Below, one piece after another: positions 24,575-34,640 of a stretch of DNA of 64,000 nt. The stretch comes from JBHHUI01 sp965248775. Lineage in GTDB: Bacteria; Chloroflexota; Anaerolineae; Anaerolineales; JBHHUI01. The DNA is taken from contig OZ252150.1 of assembly GCA_965248775.1 (NCBI GenBank), positions 558,001 through 622,000 of the forward strand. Reading direction: 5' to 3'. Both the position numbers and the translations under genes were made by a program. Under the pieces are notes generated by a model. The model saw only the letters and a list, made by a program, of their open reading frames with translations. It searched no databases and was not told the DNA's origin. Each line of letters starts with the position of its first letter. The stretch's first letter is position 1.

Positions 24575-26890
24575 ATGAAAACATTGCAAAAGATGCTTGC
24601 TGTACTGATGCTTTTCTCGCTTGTGCTGGCGGCCTGTCGCTCAGCACCGACGGAAGAGCCACCCCCCCCGCCTGAACCAACGGAAGCTCCTGCAGAAGAG
24701 CCTGCTGAAGAACCAGCTGAAGAACCTGAGGTCATGGATGTCGGCCCGATCAAACTCGGTTTCATGGCGCCGCTTACCGGCGGAGCCGCCTTTATCGGGC
24801 AGGAGATGTGGGGATTCGCGAAGGTTGCCGTCGACATCTTCAATGAAGAGACAGGTCTTCAAGTCGAACTGGTCCAGGGAGATACTGAGATCAACCCAGA
24901 CGTTGGCAAGGTTGTTGCGGAGCGCTTCGCCGCTGATGAAGAGATCGTCGGCGTAATCGGTCCGGCCGGTAGCCAGGTGTGTGAATCGACACAGCCGGTG
25001 TTCGAGGAAGCCGGCATTGCACACATCACAATGTCGTGCACGAATACTGCATTGACTGATCCGGGAACGCCCACCTTTTTCCGCGGCATTCCGACAGACG
25101 CGGACCAAAGCGCAACGGACGCGGCCTATATGGTTGACGTACTTGGCGCTAGCTCCGTATATCTCCTCGACGATCAGTCGAGTTATTCCACGGGTCTGAA
25201 CGACGAGATGGAAGCGATCCTGGGCGACAGCGGCGTCGCCACCCAGCGAGCCTCCGTTACCCAGGAAGAGACCGATTTCTCATCCGTGGCGACCGCGGTT
25301 GTTGCGGCTGGCCATGATGTCGTATTCTTCCCCAGCCAGATCACCTCTCAGGAGGCCACGCTGGCGGTGCAACTGCGCGAACAAGGCTTCGAAGGAACAT
25401 ACTTCCTTGCCGACGGCGGTTTCGCCGCCGATTGGGTCGAGGCCGCGGGCGAATCAGCAGAAGGGACCTATGTTTCCTTCTTTGCGCCTGACCCGAACCA
25501 GATCGACTCGATGGCGGACTACAACGCGCGCTTCGCTGCTGAATTTTCCGAAGACTTTGGAGGCTTTGGTGGTGCGGGCGCGAACGCAACGCGGGTCATG
25601 CTGGAAGCGGTTGGACGTTGCGCCGATGCCGGCGATGTCTCGCGTAGCTGTGTGCTAGCCGAGATGTCGGCCACGAACATGAGCACCAGTCCACTTGGTG
25701 TGCCGATTTCATTTGGCGAGGGCAACCAGTTGGCCGGAGCAGCCTTCTTCCTCTTCCAGATCCAGGATGGCGGCTTCGCGCTATTGCAGGGCGATGCAGC
25801 CGGCGTTGCAGTCGAAGTTGAAAAACTGAGTGTAGACGTACCGCTCAAGATCGGCTTCCTTGGCCCGCTCACAGGCGGAGCTGCCTTCATCGGGCTTGAA
25901 CAGCTTGGCTTTGTGCAGGTGGCCGTGCAAGTCTTTAACGCACGCACTGGCCTCAACGTAGAAGTTGTCGAAGGCGACACTGAGATCAACCCGGACGTGG
26001 GTAAGATCGTTGCCGAGCGCTTCGTTGCGGACGAAGACATCTACCTCGTCGTCGGCCCGGCTGGAAGCCAGGTCTGCGAATCAACGCAACCGGTCTTCGA
26101 AGAGGCCAATATGGCGCACATTACGCAGTCGTGCACCAACACCGCGCTCACGGCTCCAGGAACGGCGACCTTCTTCCGGCCGATCCCGACGGATGCCGAT
26201 CAGAGCAAGACCGATGCGGCTTATCTAACAGATGAGTTGGGTGCAACCTCTGTGTACCTACTCGACGACCAGTCGTCTTACTCCGTTGGGTTGAACGACG
26301 AAATGGAAGCATTGCTTACTGAAAGTGGAGCTACTGTCGAGCGCGCCTCCGTAACCCAGGAAGAGACTGATTTCTCCTCGATCGCCACTGCAATTCTTGG
26401 CGCGGGTCATGATGCAGTCTTCTTCCCGAACCAGATCGTGAGTCAGGAAGCGACCCTCGCTGTTCAATTGAGCGAGCAAGGCTATGATGGTGTCTACTTC
26501 CTTGCCGATGGTGGCTTCTCGACTGAGTTCATCGAAATCGCGGGCGATGCTGCAGAAGGCACTTACGTGTCATTCTTCGCGCCCGATCCGAATCTGGTCC
26601 CGTCTATGGCGCCATACAATGACCTTTACACCGAACAGGTCGACGATGCCTTTGGTGCGTTCGGTGGCGCAGCAGCCTTCACGACTTTCATCGCATTGGA
26701 TACGCTCGAGCGCTGCGTGCGCGACGGCGATATCTCGCGAGATTGCATGGTGACTGCGATGGCCGCGACTGACATGGACACTACGCCGTTGGGTGTGGGG
26801 GTTTCCTTCGGAGAAGGCAACCAGGCAGCCGGCAGTTCGTTCTTCCTGTTCCAAGTTGTGGATGGGGGCTTCTCGCTCATCGAGCAGTAG
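24575..26890 (+). CDS. Tandem-duplicated ABC substrate-binding lipoprotein (branched-chain amino acid type)
   Basis: About 771 residues, twice the normal length. A lipoprotein signal ends at LVLAACRSAP, followed by a Pro/Glu-rich linker (PPPPPEPTEAPAEEP). Two type I periplasmic binding domains follow, at about 55-400 and 420-771. They are near copies: APLTGGAAFIG and GPLTGGAAFIG, GDTEINPDVGKVVAERF and GDTEINPDVGKIVAERF, GPAGSQVCESTQPVFEEA in both, LDDQSSYS in both. The Cys pair QVCEST/SCTNT probably forms a disulphide. The offset between copies is 1095 nt. It should bind branched-chain amino acids or similar anions for the livHMGF transporter downstream, from which an IS now separates it. Confidence 0.93.
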   Translation: MKTLQKMLAVLMLFSLVLAACRSAPTEEPPPPPEPTEAPAEEPAEEPAEEPEVMDVGPIKLGFMAPLTGGAAFIGQEMWGFAKVAVDIFNEETGLQVELVQGDTEINPDVGKVVAERFAADEEIVGVIGPAGSQVCESTQPVFEEAGIAHITMSCTNTALTDPGTPTFFRGIPTDADQSATDAAYMVDVLGASSVYLLDDQSSYSTGLNDEMEAILGDSGVATQRASVTQEETDFSSVATAVVAAGHDVVFFPSQITSQEATLAVQLREQGFEGTYFLADGGFAADWVEAAGESAEGTYVSFFAPDPNQIDSMADYNARFAAEFSEDFGGFGGAGANATRVMLEAVGRCADAGDVSRSCVLAEMSATNMSTSPLGVPISFGEGNQLAGAAFFLFQIQDGGFALLQGDAAGVAVEVEKLSVDVPLKIGFLGPLTGGAAFIGLEQLGFVQVAVQVFNARTGLNVEVVEGDTEINPDVGKIVAERFVADEDIYLVVGPAGSQVCESTQPVFEEANMAHITQSCTNTALTAPGTATFFRPIPTDADQSKTDAAYLTDELGATSVYLLDDQSSYSVGLNDEMEALLTESGATVERASVTQEETDFSSIATAILGAGHDAVFFPNQIVSQEATLAVQLSEQGYDGVYFLADGGFSTEFIEIAGDAAEGTYVSFFAPDPNLVPSMAPYNDLYTEQVDDAFGAFGGAAAFTTFIALDTLERCVRDGDISRDCMVTAMAATDMDTTPLGVGVSFGEGNQAAGSSFFLFQVVDGGFSLIEQ

Positions 26891-26943
26891 CCGCATGTAA
26901 TCAAAGGGGTTTCTTGGAGGGAGGGCGTTCGCCCCTATATGAA

Positions 26944-28414
26944 CTCGAGTGTTGTGATTTGAGTGAAAAGGCTCAAGCAGCCAAAGAGTAAGCCTGCTTG
27001 GCGAATAAGTACGAGAAGACTTGTTGCTCGTCAGTACCGTCAGACAGAGAGCCGTGAGCCTGCAAGATCAATGCTTCGATTAGCTGCTGGCTTTGTTGGC
27101 GAATAACCTGCCCGATGGATTGGATGGGCGCGCAGACCTTGTCACGACGCGATGTGGGCAAACAGTGCAGGTGCAGGAACGAATAGGCCACGAAGACCAG
27201 TGACCAGTGCTTATGAATGGCGGCGGCCGAGCGCATGCGATATTCGTGGAGCCCCAGGTTCTGTTTGGCGTCTTGATAAAAGGTCTCAATCGGCCAACGG
27301 AGCAGATAGGTTGCGATGATCTTCTTGGCATCCCAACTGAGATGGCTGCTGACCAGCACGGCATAGGTGCCGGTTAAATCAGGCTTGGCAAAGCTGATGA
27401 CCAGCCGTACCTTCCCCAAAGTCGGGATGCGTACATTCTTGCTGAAGCAGTAGTAGGTCTGCTCGCCCACTTGCATCGGTTTGAAAGCGGAAGGTGGGAT
27501 AAGCGGCACTAGGTCCTGCACCTTGATGTGCGGACCATCAAAGCGCATGCGTTCGCCGGAAGCATCCTGGAGCACAAAGCTGTTGGTGATAAGGTTGCGG
27601 TTGTTTTTCAGCAGGCTGATCCAGTGCTTGCCATGCGCACTGAGAACTTCGAGCAATTCGGGTGCCAGGTACCAGGCGTCGAACAGCACCGTTTCAAAGG
27701 GCAAATCGTGCGCCAGCGCCGCCTTGACCAGTTCAGCCGCCAGCGAAATCTTGGTCTGAAAAGATTCGTCCAGAGCCCGGAACTCTGGGTCGGCCAGCAA
27801 GGTGGGTGCGACTTGACGTTTGAAGCGATTACGCTCCTTCTTGGTTTTCGGGATCGTAGCGTCGGGCAACAGTTTCTTGACGAACGCTTCCCAGTCGGTG
27901 ACTTCTTCGTAGCGCCGGTACAGTCGCCAGTCGGCCGGAAAGCGAACCGCGCCGCTGATGTAGTGGCCGGTGACCAGATTGTGCGCTAGCGGATACATGT
28001 GGTTGCCGTGGTTGTAATGTTGGTCAATGTATTCGAACAGACTGCCGACGTGCTCGCACAAAGTATCATCGATGGCCAGCATCGATTTGCGGGCGCTGAC
28101 GCTTGGTTTGCTGGAATAAGTATGCAATGCGATCCTGGTTCAGTTCCGCGGCATCCCAGTTCGCTTCCGACAAGAAGCGCGACAGGTTGGTCTTGTCAGC
28201 GCTATCCAACAGGCAGCGCGTCATGTTCGCCATCGACTTGTTCTTCAACACAATCAGTCCGGTTAGATAATTCTCGAAATGCCGGAACTGACAGCGGTTT
28301 TCAAACACCCCGCGAAAGCTGGCGCTGTGCTCTGATACGATGGGAGCCGGTTTTACGATGGGAAGTTGCATCTGCCGAATATGCCCTAAGATCACTCAAA
28401 TCACAACACTCGAG
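26944..28414 (-). mobile_element. Insertion sequence with 6-bp target duplication
   Basis: The terminal repeats CTCGAGTGTTGTGATTTGAG (26944 on) and its mirror ending at 28414 are perfect over 23 bp. TATGAA flanks both sides (26938-26943 and 28415-28420). Length 1471 bp. It lies between the binding-protein gene and the permease genes of one transporter. The bases 28421-28605 after it hold no recognisable gene; a TATAAA box lies at 28595. Confidence 0.9.
26973..28371 (-). pseudogene. IS4/IS701-like DDE transposase, frameshifted
   Basis: The N-terminal part (from about 28371, MQLPIVKPAPIVSEHSASF ... FLSEANWDAAELNQDRIAYL) is in one frame and the DDE core in another, from about 28127 to a stop at 26973. 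Catalytic residues in the second frame: Asp in MLAIDDTLCEH, Asp in VLFDAWYLAPEL and Glu in WPIETFYQDAKQNLGLHEY. The frames cross between about 28085 and 28115, so a 1-nt indel has split the gene. The family fits the DDE_5-type transposases related to IS701, but the 6-bp target duplication is longer than IS701 produces, so I leave the family open. Confidence 0.85.
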
Positions 28415-28605
28415 TATGAATATGGATCCTTTTGTAATTGAGTTCCGAACTTATCAAAGAGAAAGCGTTCCAAGTCTGCTTGCAGAGGGGAAGGAACCTT
28501 AGACCTGTTCGGAAAAGGGGTTCAGACTCTCCGATTCTTCTTCGATAGGCTTGCTTCGGATTGACCTAAAGGCAGGCTTGGTAAACCGAATAGATATAAA
28601 TTAGC

Positions 28606-29535
28606 ATGGAACAGTTTTTCGACCAGCTGCCGCAAACCATCGTCAATGGCCTCACGCTCGGTAGCGTGTACGCGCTTATTGCGCTAGGTTATTCGATGGT
28701 GTACGGCATTCTCAAACTTCTTAACTTCGCGCACGGCGACATCTACATGATCGGGGCGTATCTTGCATACGGAGTCTTTATCCTTTTTTTTACGGAAGAA
28801 GGTGCGCTCATCCCGGTAGCTTTGCTTATCGTTCTCATGCTGGTTGTCGCCATGGTTGGAGCCGGCTTCGTGAGTATCGTCGTCGAGCGCTTTGCATACC
28901 GGCCACTGCGATACGCTCCGCGTATCGCACCGCTTATTAGCGCGCTGGGCGTTTCCTTCGTTCTACAAAACATGGTGCAAATCACGGTCGGTTCGCGGCC
29001 GAAGAGCTTTGGCAGCGGGACTCTAATTCCCACTGCAGCCGGCCTGGATTTGGGCGATTTACGCGTACATGCCTCGCGTCTACTCGTGATCGGGACGACC
29101 CTCGTGCTCATGCTGGCCCTGACCTACTTTGTGCGTGGCACGCGGCTGGGTCGTGCAATGCGGGCTGTATCGATGGACCTGGATGCGGCCGCTATGATGG
29201 GTGTAAATGTGAACCAGGTTGTCCTCGTGACATTCTTCATCGGGGCAGTATTGGCCGGTGGCGCTGGTGTGCTTGTCGGCATCGTCTTCTTCAGTATTCG
29301 CCATACGATGGGATTCCTGGCCGGGTTAAAAGGATTTACCGCTGCCGTCATGGGCGGCATTGGCAACGTGCCCGGCGCTGTCATTGGAGGTTTGGTGCTT
29401 GGAATGGCAGAATCCTTTGCCAGTGTCTATATTTCCGTGACCTTCAAAGATGTTGTCGCGTTTGTTCTGCTCTTGGCAGTGTTACTAATCCGGCCAAGCG
29501 GCATTCTTGGGCGGGCCGTGGTTAGTAAGGTGTAA
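28606..29535 (+). CDS. livH: Branched-chain amino acid ABC transporter permease LivH-type
   Basis: 309 residues with about eight hydrophobic segments. The opening PQTIVNGLTLGSVYALIALGYSMVYGILKLLNFAHGDIYM is the family signature, with GxxxGxxYALhAhG and NFAHG. GFTAAVMGGIGNVPGAVIGG near residue 250 is the cytoplasmic loop contacting the ATPase. It forms the membrane channel with LivM. First gene of livHMGF, 2 nt upstream of livM. The IS at 26944 separates it from its binding protein. Confidence 0.94.
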   Translation: MEQFFDQLPQTIVNGLTLGSVYALIALGYSMVYGILKLLNFAHGDIYMIGAYLAYGVFILFFTEEGALIPVALLIVLMLVVAMVGAGFVSIVVERFAYRPLRYAPRIAPLISALGVSFVLQNMVQITVGSRPKSFGSGTLIPTAAGLDLGDLRVHASRLLVIGTTLVLMLALTYFVRGTRLGRAMRAVSMDLDAAAMMGVNVNQVVLVTFFIGAVLAGGAGVLVGIVFFSIRHTMGFLAGLKGFTAAVMGGIGNVPGAVIGGLVLGMAESFASVYISVTFKDVVAFVLLLAVLLIRPSGILGRAVVSKV

Positions 29536-29537
29536 TT

Positions 29538-31103
29538 GTGGCCACGCCTAATTCGACTGAAGAAAGAGCTATGAAAGCAGCTGCGCCCCAAGAAGCAGAT
29601 AACACCGATAAAAGGATCGGCGTAGATGATTGGGTGGCCCAGGAAAGGAAGCGCCGTCAGCAGCGTGTTGGACCCTGGGGAGCAATCGCCAATTGGTGGG
29701 AAGCGCTGCCCATGGCAGGCCGTTATGGACTTGTTGCGTTAATCCTTTTAATTGCACCTCCTCTGAGCGGCTCACAATTTGTCCTCGATCTGCTGGGAAT
29801 ATCGAACAATGCTTTCATCGTCCGCATTGGAGCACAGTTCCTTGCATTTGCAATGCTTGCCATTGGCTTGAACGTAGTGGTGGGCTATGCAGGTTTGCTT
29901 GACCTGGGCTATGTAGCTTTCTTCGGCATCGCCGGTTACTCCTATGCCTACTTATCCTCCGAATTTGTAGAAATCAATGGCATTATCCCGCTCGGGCTGG
30001 GCGTGCCCTCAATCATAAGCATTCCGTTGATCATCGCGTTCACTGCATTGGTGGGCTGGCTGCTCGGCTCGGTATCGATCCGGCTCGTAGGAGACTACCT
30101 CGCAATTGTAACGCTTGGCTTCGGGCAGCTCTTTGTCCAACTGGCGACGACAATGACGCGTGTAAAACTGCCGTGGGTCGATCACACTATTGATTTCACG
30201 CGTGGGCCGAACGGCATCAACAAGCTCGATAATATTGCGATTTTTGGTTACGAATTCGAGTCTACTGTTCAGTATTACTATCTGTTCCTGGTTTTGCTGG
30301 CGTTGGTTTATCTGGTCGTCTTCAGGATAAACCATTCCCGTCTTGGTCGGGGTTGGCGTGCGATGCGCGAGAACGAATTGGCCGCAGAAGTGATGGGCAT
30401 TCCCACGCGCCGCCTGAAATTGATGGCCTTCGCTATCGGGGCTGGTATCGCGGCGCTGGTCGGCGGTGTTCATGCTGCCTGGCAATCCAATGTGGTGCCC
30501 ATGCCCCGTTACAGCATCCTCACGCTGATCAACCTCTACGCCATGGTGGTGCTCGGCGGCATCGGCAGTCTGCCCGGAGTCGTAATCGGAGCATTCATCT
30601 TCACGGTACTCCCCGAGCTACTGCGCAGCATTGCACTGGCGGGTGTACTCTTTTATTCGGCAGCATTGATCGGGTTGCTCATACTTCTCAAACCATTTAG
30701 GCGATTTGTAATTGTAATGGGAAGTACGCTCTTGGCAGGCGTCATCATAAAGGTACTGGTCAATGTCATCTGGCCGGGCTTGGACTCCGGTTTCCCGGAA
30801 GCCGGATCGGTATTGAATCAGGCTGTTCAGGGTTGGCTGGTTATCCCTCAGGACTTTAAATTTGTTGGAAATATTGTCGCCGGGCTGGCAGCCTTTGCCC
30901 TGCTCGCGACCATCCTGATCAAACCACCCTATCGCTGGGTTACTCTGGGCTTAACGATTTATATGTTTGCCTTCGCCTGGGAGACACGCTTCGCTGTGGA
31001 ACCGGCGGCCACCCGGATTCTCATCCTTGGCGCAAGCCTGATTATCCTGATGATCTCTCGTCCGCAAGGTCTGCTTGGCAAGCCAGAAGTGAGGATGGGG
31101 TAG
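29538..31103 (+). CDS. livM: Branched-chain amino acid ABC transporter permease LivM-type
   Basis: 521 residues, longer than typical LivM because of an N-terminal cytoplasmic extension of about 65 residues and extra C-terminal membrane segments. The core contains AIGLNVVVGYAGLLDLGYVAFFGIAGYSYA, a classic LivM motif, and the ATPase-contact loop NLYAMVVLGGIGSLPGVVIGA. A GTG at 29538 follows livH by 2 nt; an ATG at 29571 is an alternative start. Partner of LivH in the transmembrane pore. Confidence 0.93.
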   Translation: MATPNSTEERAMKAAAPQEADNTDKRIGVDDWVAQERKRRQQRVGPWGAIANWWEALPMAGRYGLVALILLIAPPLSGSQFVLDLLGISNNAFIVRIGAQFLAFAMLAIGLNVVVGYAGLLDLGYVAFFGIAGYSYAYLSSEFVEINGIIPLGLGVPSIISIPLIIAFTALVGWLLGSVSIRLVGDYLAIVTLGFGQLFVQLATTMTRVKLPWVDHTIDFTRGPNGINKLDNIAIFGYEFESTVQYYYLFLVLLALVYLVVFRINHSRLGRGWRAMRENELAAEVMGIPTRRLKLMAFAIGAGIAALVGGVHAAWQSNVVPMPRYSILTLINLYAMVVLGGIGSLPGVVIGAFIFTVLPELLRSIALAGVLFYSAALIGLLILLKPFRRFVIVMGSTLLAGVIIKVLVNVIWPGLDSGFPEAGSVLNQAVQGWLVIPQDFKFVGNIVAGLAAFALLATILIKPPYRWVTLGLTIYMFAFAWETRFAVEPAATRILILGASLIILMISRPQGLLGKPEVRMG

Positions 31104-31105
31104 CG

Positions 31106-31891
31106 ATGTCTATCCTCGAAGTTGATCGCCTGAACAAGAGCTATGGTGGTTTACAAGTAATCGATGATTTTTCGTTCTCCATCGAAGAGGGCGAAATTTT
31201 GAGCATCATCGGGCCGAATGGAGCGGGGAAGACAACGGCGTTGAACCTGCTTTCCGGGATAGACGCTCCTGACAATGGGGAGATGCGCTTCCAAGGGGAA
31301 TCCATCGTCGGGCTGAAGCCACATCAGATCACCGCTCTTGGCATTGCGCGCACCTTCCAAACGTTGCGACTGTTCGTTAACATGAGCGTAATCGAAAATG
31401 TCATGTCGGCAGCCTTTAGCCATACCCATGCCAGTTTATGGTCGATCATGTTGCGCACTCCGGGTTGGCGGCGTGAAGAGCAGGCTATCCGCGTATTGGC
31501 GGAAGAAAAGTTGTCATTTTTTGGGGAACGGCTCAAAGGCTATCGCTACGATCAACCGGCCTATAGCCTCTCATATGCGAACCGGCGACGTCTTGAAATT
31601 GCGCGCGCGATGGCAACCAGCCCAACACTCCTGTTATTAGACGAGCCGGCTGCTGGGATGAACCCGAACGAAACACTCGAAATCACGGAATTGATCGGTC
31701 ATCTTCGGGACGCAGGCGGCTTTACCATTTTGTTAATTGAACATGACATGAATGTGGTCGGCGGAATTTCAGATCGCGTTATCGCGCTTGATCATGGAGT
31801 AAAAATTGCGGCCGGCACCTTTGAGGAGGTAACCACTTCGCCGGCTGTGATCGAAGCGTACCTGGGCCGGAACGTGGCCGCCCGCGAGTAA
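31106..31891 (+). CDS. livG: Branched-chain amino acid ABC transporter ATPase LivG-type
   Basis: 261 residues. Walker A is GPNGAGKTTALNLLSG (about 37-52), the Q loop lies near IARTFQTLRLF, and Walker B is LLLLDEPAAGMNP. The ABC signature reads LSYANRRRLEIARAMA, where SYANRRR replaces the canonical LSGGQ, common in LivG. GFTILLIEHDMNVV carries the H loop. One of two ATPases powering LivHM; start 2 nt after livM. Confidence 0.95.
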   Translation: MSILEVDRLNKSYGGLQVIDDFSFSIEEGEILSIIGPNGAGKTTALNLLSGIDAPDNGEMRFQGESIVGLKPHQITALGIARTFQTLRLFVNMSVIENVMSAAFSHTHASLWSIMLRTPGWRREEQAIRVLAEEKLSFFGERLKGYRYDQPAYSLSYANRRRLEIARAMATSPTLLLLDEPAAGMNPNETLEITELIGHLRDAGGFTILLIEHDMNVVGGISDRVIALDHGVKIAAGTFEEVTTSPAVIEAYLGRNVAARE

Positions 31892-31936
31892 GTGACTGGC
31901 GGTGAACAATCCGTACATGAGAAATCAAGTCAATTT

Positions 31937-32668
31937 ATGAGTTCGCCAAACGATTCCACCCCGTTGCTTGAATTGCGCGACATCAATACTTATTATGGTT
32001 CGATTCATATACTGCAGGATGTTAACATTAAAATCTTTGCAGGTGAACTGGTCTGTCTGCTGGGGGGTAATGCCTCCGGCAAATCGACGACACTCAAGAC
32101 AGTCTTGGGCATGGTGCGCCCAGTCAGTGGCAGTGTCTACTTTCGGGGTGAGAAGGTCCACCAGCGCCCAGTGAATTATCGGGTTCGTCGCGGTATGGCT
32201 GTTGTTCCGGAAAATCGACGTATCTTCCCGGAAATGAGTGTGCACGAAAACCTGCTCATGGGCGCATATCTACAAGAGGATGGCGAACAGATTGAAGCCG
32301 ACCTGGAAAGAATGCTCCAACTTTTCCCGCGATTGCGGGAGCGCTACAAGCAACTCGGCGGTACTCTCAGTGGTGGGGAGCAACAAATGCTCGCGATGGC
32401 CAGGGCATTAATGTCGCGACCAAGATTGCTGCTCATGGATGAACCCTCCATGGGGTTAGCACCAATCCTGGTAGAGCAGAATTTTGACTTGATCAAGCAG
32501 ATAAACGAGCAGGGCACTACAGTATTTGTCATTGAACAGAATGCAAATATGGCGCTCTCGATCGCGGATCGCGGCTACGTATTGCAGACGGGTCGCATTG
32601 TGCTCGACGATGATGCTGAAGGTCTGCTTAATAACGAGCAAATGCGCAAGGCGTATTTGGGGCGCTAG
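31937..32668 (+). CDS. livF: Branched-chain amino acid ABC transporter ATPase LivF-type
   Basis: About 243 residues from the ATG at 31937 (MSSPNDSTPLLELRDINTYYG); the frame stays open to 31892 but the ATG gives the normal LivF length. Walker A is GGNASGKSTTLKTVLG, signature TLSGGEQQMLAMARALM, Walker B LLLMDEPSMGLAP, H loop VFVIEQNAN. Second ATPase of the transporter. It follows livG by 45 nt and closes the liv operon. Confidence 0.94.
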   Translation: MSSPNDSTPLLELRDINTYYGSIHILQDVNIKIFAGELVCLLGGNASGKSTTLKTVLGMVRPVSGSVYFRGEKVHQRPVNYRVRRGMAVVPENRRIFPEMSVHENLLMGAYLQEDGEQIEADLERMLQLFPRLRERYKQLGGTLSGGEQQMLAMARALMSRPRLLLMDEPSMGLAPILVEQNFDLIKQINEQGTTVFVIEQNANMALSIADRGYVLQTGRIVLDDDAEGLLNNEQMRKAYLGR

Positions 32669-32705
32669 GCTTGTTTTGGTATATTGGGAAAAGGCACAGG
32701 ATTAT

Positions 32706-33953
32706 ATGGACGAACTGAGTGATGTGATAACAAATGCTGAAAGGGGGGTGGAGCTCCGTCCCGCCAGCACTTCAGCTGGCAAGGGAGATTTTACAGAGGC
32801 ACAACCATTGTCTGCTAATGCGCCCACAAAATTTCGATCCTTATTCCCAATCTTCCAAACCAAGACCTACCTCGACAGTTGCTCGCAGGGTGCCCTCTCG
32901 ACGAACGTAAGGGATGCCTATAACTCTTATCTCGAAGATTGGAACGACGAAGGTTCGCCCTGGGAGTACTGGGTCGAACGAAACGATACCGCGCGCGAAG
33001 CCTTCGCGGGACTCGTGAATGCCGAATCGGATGAAATCGCGGTCATGACATCGCTCTCCGCTGCGGTCAGCGCCCTTGCCAGTGCAATGGATTATCAGGG
33101 CGAGCGCGACAAAATTGTGGTGAGTGACTACGAGTTTCCAACCGTGGCTCAGATATGGCATGCACAAGAGCGACGCGGGGCGCGCATTGAGCATGTCCCT
33201 ACCGCCGGCAACATCGTGCCTGTGGAAAGTTACGAACAAGTTATCGACGAACACACAGCTTTGGTATCGATCACGCACGTATCCTATCGTTCCGGTTCGC
33301 GGCAGGATGTCGAGGCGATTGTGGAACTTGCCCACGAACGTGGTGCGCTGGTTTTGCTCGATAGCTACCAGGCTCTGGGCACCTTCCCAATTGACGTAAA
33401 GGACTTGAAAGACGATTTTCTCGTGGGTGGAGTGCTCAAATACCTTCTGGCTTCCCCAGGGTTAGCCTTCCTGTATGCACGCAAAGACTTGTTGCCTTAC
33501 TTCAACCCAACCGCCATTGGTTGGTTCTCGCAGGAAAATATTTTTGCGATGGATATTTACGGGAATACACCGTCACATTCGGCCCGCAGATTCGAGTCCG
33601 GTACACCGCCCATCCCCAACATCTATGCTGGCATTGCCGGGATCAAGCTTGTCCAATCCGTGGGACTCGGCAAGATCGAATCACACTTACGTGACCTGAC
33701 CGGCGCACTGAAAGAGGGCGCCATGCGGCGGGGTTTCAATCTGGTCAGCCCGGTGGATCCGAAACGACACGGCGCGCTGATCACGCTGCGCTCACACAAA
33801 GTCGATCTGCTTGTCGATCGTATGGCGGAAGAAGACATTGTCGTGTCAAGTCGCGACGACAATCTACGCATCTCACCACATTATTACAATAATCTGGACG
33901 ATATAAATTTGGTTCTGGATAGCCTCACCAAACACAAAGACTTGCTTGTCTAG
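32706..33953 (+). CDS. Class V aminotransferase (cysteine desulfurase/kynureninase-like)
   Basis: 415 residues from the ATG at 32706. PLP fold-type I: YLDSCSQGALS opens the small domain, HVSYRSGSRQDVEAIVELAHERGALVLLDSYQALG contains the Asp that contacts the pyridine nitrogen, and the Schiff-base lysine is in LVGGVLKYLLASPGLAFLY. FESGTPPIPNIYAGIAG is a typical late motif. The reaction (isopenicillin epimerase-like, desulfurase or kynureninase-like) cannot be fixed. It lies just after livF on the same strand and its stop overlaps the dienelactone hydrolase region, so it may process the transported substrate. Confidence 0.85.
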   Translation: MDELSDVITNAERGVELRPASTSAGKGDFTEAQPLSANAPTKFRSLFPIFQTKTYLDSCSQGALSTNVRDAYNSYLEDWNDEGSPWEYWVERNDTAREAFAGLVNAESDEIAVMTSLSAAVSALASAMDYQGERDKIVVSDYEFPTVAQIWHAQERRGARIEHVPTAGNIVPVESYEQVIDEHTALVSITHVSYRSGSRQDVEAIVELAHERGALVLLDSYQALGTFPIDVKDLKDDFLVGGVLKYLLASPGLAFLYARKDLLPYFNPTAIGWFSQENIFAMDIYGNTPSHSARRFESGTPPIPNIYAGIAGIKLVQSVGLGKIESHLRDLTGALKEGAMRRGFNLVSPVDPKRHGALITLRSHKVDLLVDRMAEEDIVVSSRDDNLRISPHYYNNLDDINLVLDSLTKHKDLLV

Positions 33954-33981
33954 CTTGGATTTCTCCCGCTGGAGGCCTCGC

Positions 33982-34640
33982 ATGCGAACTGAGATGATCA
34001 CAATTCCCGGAAATGGGAAATCTACCGGCGCGTTCGTCGCCCAACCTGCTGGAGAAAGCCCATGGCCGGGCGTGGTCGTCATTCAAGAGTGGTGGGGTCT
34101 GGAAGATCACATTAAAGATGTCGCCGAGCGCTTCGCTGGTGAGGGGTTCGTTGCAATTGCACCTGACCTGTATTATGGCGAGGTTGCGACTGAACCCGAT
34201 GATGCGAAAAAACTACACATGGAATTGGAATGGGATCTCGCCTTGCAAGTGATCCAGAACGCAATTAATAGCATGCTCGCAATGGATGATGTAGCGTCGA
34301 AGAAAGCCGCTGTGACAGGTTTCTGCATGGGCGGGGGACTCACCTGGCATGGGGCTGCCAAGCTGCACAACGTAGCCGCCGTAGTGCCATTTTACGGCGG
34401 TGGGCCCGAGATGACGGATGCAGAGGTCGCCACCATTGGGTGTCCGGTACTGGCAATCTACGGGGAGCTGGATAGCGGCGTCTCGCCGGCGGTTGCAGAA
34501 AGTCGCGCCGCGCAGATGAATCGCGGAGACATCCAGCATGAGACCATCGTATACCCCAACGCCGAACACGCGTTTTTCAACAACACGCGCAGGACTCGTG
34601 GCAGAAGATGCTTGCGCTTTTCCGAGCGGAATTGAGTTAA
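33982..34640 (+). pseudogene. Dienelactone hydrolase with a C-terminal frameshift deletion
   Basis: From the ATG at 33982 the protein shows the full DLH triad: Glu36 in IQEWWGLEDH, the nucleophile Cys115 in TGFCMGGGL, Asp164 in YGELDSGV and His196 in NAEHAFFNN. After FFNNTR the frame switches to a non-homologous RTRGRRC tail ending at 34635. The genuine tail is readable one base off as QDSWQKMLALFRAELS, ending with TAA at 34640. The linker normally between NDTR and the tail (about ten residues) is missing, so a deletion whose length is not a multiple of 3 occurred near 34587. Catalytic residues survive, so the product could retain some activity. Confidence 0.8.
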
